Source: Candidatus Falkowiibacteriota bacterium
Lineage (GTDB): Bacteria > Patescibacteriota > Patescibacteriia > Patescibacteriales > UBA12465
Direction of reading: 5' to 3'
Assembly (NCBI GenBank): GCA_026396945.1
Contig: JAPLVX010000124.1
Coordinates: forward strand, 1 to 8,495
DNA: 8,495 bases
The notes under the pieces are model-generated. The model saw only the letters and a program-made list of their open reading frames with translations. It did not search any database and had not been told where the DNA came from. Position numbers and translations under genes: made by a program. Below, piece after piece: positions 5,813 to 8,495 of this stretch; the stretch's first letter is position 1; every line of letters begins with the position of its first letter.

Positions 5813-7639
5813 TTAGACTTTAGGCTTAGGACCAACCAAATTTTCAAACTCTTCTTTTTCTAAAGTTTCTTTTTCCAGTAAGGCGGTCACAATTTTTTCT
5901 AACTCAACTTTATGCTCAGCAATAATTGTTTGTGCCCGCGCTGACCCCTGCTTGATGAAATCAGTAATTTCTTCGTCAATTCTCTCGGCTACTTTTTCGC
6001 TATAATCTCTCTGCTCGTGAATTTCCCGGCCCAAAAAAATCATTTCTTCTTTTTCGCCATAAGTTCGCGGGCCCAAATGATCGCTCATACCGAAGTCGGT
6101 CACCAGCGATCGCGCCATAGCGGTCGCGCGCCGTAAATCAGAAGTGGCTCCGGTCGTAACTTCACCAAAAATTTCTTTTTCCGTTAAATGCCCGGCGAGC
6201 AAAACCGCAATTTCTTGGATGAATTCTGACTTGGGATGCATGTGGCGATCTTCGGTCGGAACTTTTAAAGTATAGCCGCCGGCTTGGCCGCGGGCAATAA
6301 TCGAGATTTTATGAACCGGGTCAGTATCGGGCAAAAAATGAGCAACTAAAGCATGCCCAGCTTCATGGTAGGCAGTGATTTTCTTTTCTTTATCAGTAAT
6401 AATTCGGCTTCGTCTTTCCGGGCCGATCATGACTTTCTCAATTGCCTCGAATAACTCACTATTATCAATAATTTTTTTATTCTGCCGCGCCGCTAGAATG
6501 GCCGCCTCATTTAAAAGGTTAGCCAAATCAGCCCCGGAGAAACCGGGCGTACGCTGGGCAATTTTACGCAACTCCACATCTTTGGCCAAAGGTTTTTTAC
6601 GAGAATGAACCTGCAAAATTTCTTCCCGATCTTTAATGTCCGGCAAGTCGATTATGACCTGGCGATCAAAACGACCGGGGCGAAGTAGGGCCGGATCCAA
6701 AACGTCTGGACGATTGGTCGCGGCAATCACGATCACGTTGTTGGTCGGCTCGAAGCCATCCATCTCCACTAAAATTTGGTTCAGAGTTTGTTCTCGTTCG
6801 TCGTGTGAACCACCGAGCCCAGCGCCCCGCCGACGTCCAACCGCATCAATTTCATCAATAAACACAATGCAAGGCGAGTTCTTCTTGGCTTTTTGAAATA
6901 GCGAGCGGACCCGGGAAGCGCCAACCCCCACGAACATCTCCACAAATTCCGAGCCGGAAATATGAAAAAAGGGGACATTAGCTTCACCGGCCACACTGCG
7001 TGATAATAAAGTTTTCCCGGTGCCCGGGGCGCCTAAAAGCAAAACCCCACGTGGAATCCGTGCTCCTAATTCATGAAATTTCTTAGGAAATTTCAAAAAC
7101 TCAACGACTTCTTTCAACTCTTCTTTAGCTTCTTTGGCCCCGGCCACATCTTTGAAACTAACTTTATCTCTTTGCTCGGGGTTTGCTTCTTTGGCATTTG
7201 ATTGGCCGAAGCTCATCGCCCGGTTATTGACTCCCTGCAAACCGCGCATGGTAAAAATCATGAAGCCGATGATCAAAAGAAAAGGAATCAAAATTGGTAA
7301 CATCAAAGTTAGCCAATAATCCCAACCGGAATTCTCATTGACATTAATTTTAATAGTCGCCGTTTTGGCGGGGTCAACTTTAAAGTTATTCAGTAAAGTC
7401 GAAAAGGATTCCGTGCTTTCTTTTTTAACAATTTCCTTCTGGCCGGCCTTGAGAGTAATATCTAATTTGTTAGTATTAATATTTATTTCCGAAATTTTAC
7501 CATCATTAATCTGTTGGATCATGGTTTCCAAGCCAACCGTAGCCACTGCTTGGCTAGGCTTAGATAAGGCGCTAAAAATAGCGGCGATAACTAGAAAAAC
7601 TAGAAAAAATATTAAGAAATTTTTTATTAAATTCTTCAT
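5813..7639 (-). CDS. ftsH: ATP-dependent zinc metalloprotease FtsH
   Basis: A 608-residue hexameric AAA+ protease of the inner membrane that extracts and degrades membrane and short-lived proteins. Transmembrane helices lie at about 5-25 and 109-131, enclosing a periplasmic domain of about 80 residues. The AAA domain has Walker A GAPGTGKT (203-210), pore loop FVGVG (236-240), Walker B IVFIDEID (258-265) and the second region of homology with RPGRFDR (320-326, arginine fingers R323 and R326). The protease has the zinc motif HEAGH (425-429) and the third ligand D501 in [11 protein letters not shown]. All key residues are present and the length is normal (E. coli 644), with a short tail ending in GPKPKV. 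A promoter lies just upstream and the S1 gene ends 63 bases before it, so readthrough is also possible. The ATG chosen begins the first membrane helix. Confidence 0.98.
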   Translation of the reverse strand: MKNLIKNFLIFFLVFLVIAAIFSALSKPSQAVATVGLETMIQQINDGKISEININTNKLDITLKAGQKEIVKKESTESFSTLLNNFKVDPAKTATIKINVNENSGWDYWLTLMLPILIPFLLIIGFMIFTMRGLQGVNNRAMSFGQSNAKEANPEQRDKVSFKDVAGAKEAKEELKEVVEFLKFPKKFHELGARIPRGVLLLGAPGTGKTLLSRSVAGEANVPFFHISGSEFVEMFVGVGASRVRSLFQKAKKNSPCIVFIDEIDAVGRRRGAGLGGSHDEREQTLNQILVEMDGFEPTNNVIVIAATNRPDVLDPALLRPGRFDRQVIIDLPDIKDREEILQVHSRKKPLAKDVELRKIAQRTPGFSGADLANLLNEAAILAARQNKKIIDNSELFEAIEKVMIGPERRSRIITDKEKKITAYHEAGHALVAHFLPDTDPVHKISIIARGQAGGYTLKVPTEDRHMHPKSEFIQEIAVLLAGHLTEKEIFGEVTTGATSDLRRATAMARSLVTDFGMSDHLGPRTYGEKEEMIFLGREIHEQRDYSEKVAERIDEEITDFIKQGSARAQTIIAEHKVELEKIVTALLEKETLEKEEFENLVGPKPKV

Positions 7640-7662
7640 AAAACGTATAATAAGGCTCTCTT

Positions 7663-7691
7663 ATTATATAATTATAATTAGCTTTTAGCAA
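7663..7691 (-). promoter_or_regulatory. promoter for ftsH
   Basis: The minus strand has -35 TTGCTA (7691-7686, 4 of 6) and a perfect -10 TATAAT (7668-7663) with a 17-base spacer. Start would be near 7656, leaving a leader under 20 nt before the ftsH ATG. It lies in the 63-base gap after the S1 gene, which shows no terminator. The gap is AT-rich, so a chance -10 is possible. Confidence 0.6.
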
Positions 7692-7702
7692 TTTGGATTA
7701 AA

Positions 7703-8495
7703 CTATTCTTTCTTCTTGATAGTTTTTGCTTTTTTCTTGTCGACTTTCTCAACGGCACTGGTCTCGTCTTCTTTGAGCTCGGTGTCTGTTTTCTTCTTTT
7801 TACTTTCTTTTTTGACTTCCGGTTCAGTTTTAGATTTAGATTCAGTCACCGCCTTAGCGTCAGCCTTCGGCTCATTCGGCTCATTCGGCTCATTAGTTTT
7901 ATCTGTTTTCGCGAGCTCGGTTTTAGTATTATCTTCCGCTGCTTCAACGACATTTTGCGCTGCTTTAGATTTGCCGTTCGCTAACTTTAAACCGAGGCGA
8001 TGATCAGCAATGGAGATATTAACAATTTCAAAATCGATCATCTCGCCGGTATTAAATAATTCGGTAATTTTTTTCTTCGGTTCTAGATTTAATTGACTGA
8101 TATGCGCCAAGCCATGGATTTCCTCGTCTAGTTTAACAAATAAACCAAAAGGATTAACTTTCAAGATTGTCCCCTTAACTACTTGGCCAACCTTGTATTT
8201 TTTGCTCGCTTCCTGCCAAGGATCCTGCAATAATTTCTTGGCGCTTAAAAATATTTTAGCGCCATCAATTCCAACCACTTCGGCTTTTATTTTGTCACCG
8301 ATCCGATATAATTCATTGGGCGAATCGATTCTCTGCCAAGCTAATTCGGAAATATGGATTAAGCCCTCAATATTTTCGTCAAAAGAAATAAAAACCCCGA
8401 AATTAGTAATCGCGGTAATCTTGCCATCAACCACTTGCCCGACTTTATATTTATCGAGGGCCGGCTTTTGTTTCTTATTCCAGACATCTTTTTCG
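7703..8495 (-). CDS. rpsA: S1-domain ribosomal protein (bS1-like), 5' end beyond window
   Basis: The frame stays open to the right edge, giving 263 visible C-terminal residues. The visible start reads EKDVWNKKQKPALDKYKVGQ, which runs straight into an S1 fold, so the GTG at 8434 is internal and not the start. Two S1 (OB-fold) repeats are seen: one with VVDGKITAITNFGVFISF...GLIHISEL, the next with VVKGTILKVNPFGLFVKL...GLAHISQL, joined by LLQDPWQEASKKYKVGQ, the bS1-type linker. Repeat architecture fits ribosomal protein S1, which binds mRNA at the 30S subunit and assists initiation. The last 90 or so residues are low-complexity, Lys/Glu/Thr-rich, with three NEP triplets, probably disordered. S1 could matter here because no complete gene in the window has a Shine-Dalgarno. 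Other S1-repeat proteins cannot be fully excluded without the N-terminus. Confidence 0.88.
   Translation of the reverse strand, partial: EKDVWNKKQKPALDKYKVGQVVDGKITAITNFGVFISFDENIEGLIHISELAWQRIDSPNELYRIGDKIKAEVVGIDGAKIFLSAKKLLQDPWQEASKKYKVGQVVKGTILKVNPFGLFVKLDEEIHGLAHISQLNLEPKKKITELFNTGEMIDFEIVNISIADHRLGLKLANGKSKAAQNVVEAAEDNTKTELAKTDKTNEPNEPNEPKADAKAVTESKSKTEPEVKKESKKKKTDTELKEDETSAVEKVDKKKAKTIKKKE
7866..7892. repeat. three tandem 9-bp repeats in the S1 tail
   Basis: ttcggctca occurs three times in tandem (7866-7874, 7875-7883, 7884-7892) within the coding frame, producing the NEPNEPNEP run in the disordered C-terminal tail. Being a multiple of three it can change copy number without a frameshift. 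Confidence 0.85.

Noticed and set aside
3099..7688. Plus-strand frames opposite pilT, nusB and ftsH (for example 3099-3326, 6375-6608, 7338-7688)
   Set aside because: Antisense shadows of strongly conserved genes; no family motifs.
7716..8003. Plus-strand 95-codon Ser/Phe/Leu-rich frame resembling a membrane protein
   Set aside because: It is the complement of the low-complexity Lys/Glu tail of the S1 gene, which produces hydrophobic antisense frames.
8432..8434. GTG as the start of the S1 gene
   Set aside because: The frame remains open to the edge and the residues before it (KYKVGQ) repeat the linker before the next S1 fold, so the true start is outside.
3038..8495. Recoding of UGA as glycine (code 25), seen in some CPR lineages
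   Set aside because: Six long frames use ordinary glycine codons and have no in-frame TGA.

Overview
The window reads as part of the genome of a small-genome bacterium of the Patescibacteria / Candidate Phyla Radiation type, most like a Parcubacteria-grade lineage. The grounds are: AT-rich spacers with GC-moderate genes, no Shine-Dalgarno sequence before any complete gene, a 23S rRNA that lacks several standard helices, a 23S gene standing apart from any 16S gene, and a PilT-type pilus ATPase set among core genes. The assignment is inference. The genetic code looks standard: the six reading frames are long and glycine-rich with no in-frame TGA, and their stops are TAA or TAG.

Everything is on the minus strand, so transcription runs from high to low coordinates: S1-domain protein (rpsA-like, 5' end beyond the right edge), ftsH, rpmF (bL32), nusB, rnc, pilT, a terminator, then the 23S rRNA, whose 3' part (beyond about E. 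coli A2439) is cut by the left edge. Convincing promoters lie before ftsH, before rpmF and before the 23S gene.

The theme is ribosome production. S1 and L32 are ribosomal proteins, NusB is an rRNA antitermination factor, RNase III processes rRNA precursors, and the 23S gene follows. FtsH (membrane protease) and PilT (pilus retraction ATPase) are the exceptions.

Bases 2473-3037 hold no gene but are dense in signals: a perfect consensus promoter, a U-tract hairpin with a competing upstream strand (attenuator-like), four 13-bp tandem repeats, a boxA-like element and two hairpins, one touching the 23S 5' end.

The most unusual content is the 23S rRNA. Against remembered E. coli and Bacillus 23S sequences it appears to lack helix 69 (intersubunit bridge B2a, normally universal), most of the L1 stalk, a block of domain III (about H53-H55) and helix 37, while two places in the 5' half are expanded. 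Either this is a strongly remodelled ribosome or part of it, the H69 gap above all, is an assembly error. Checking raw reads would decide.
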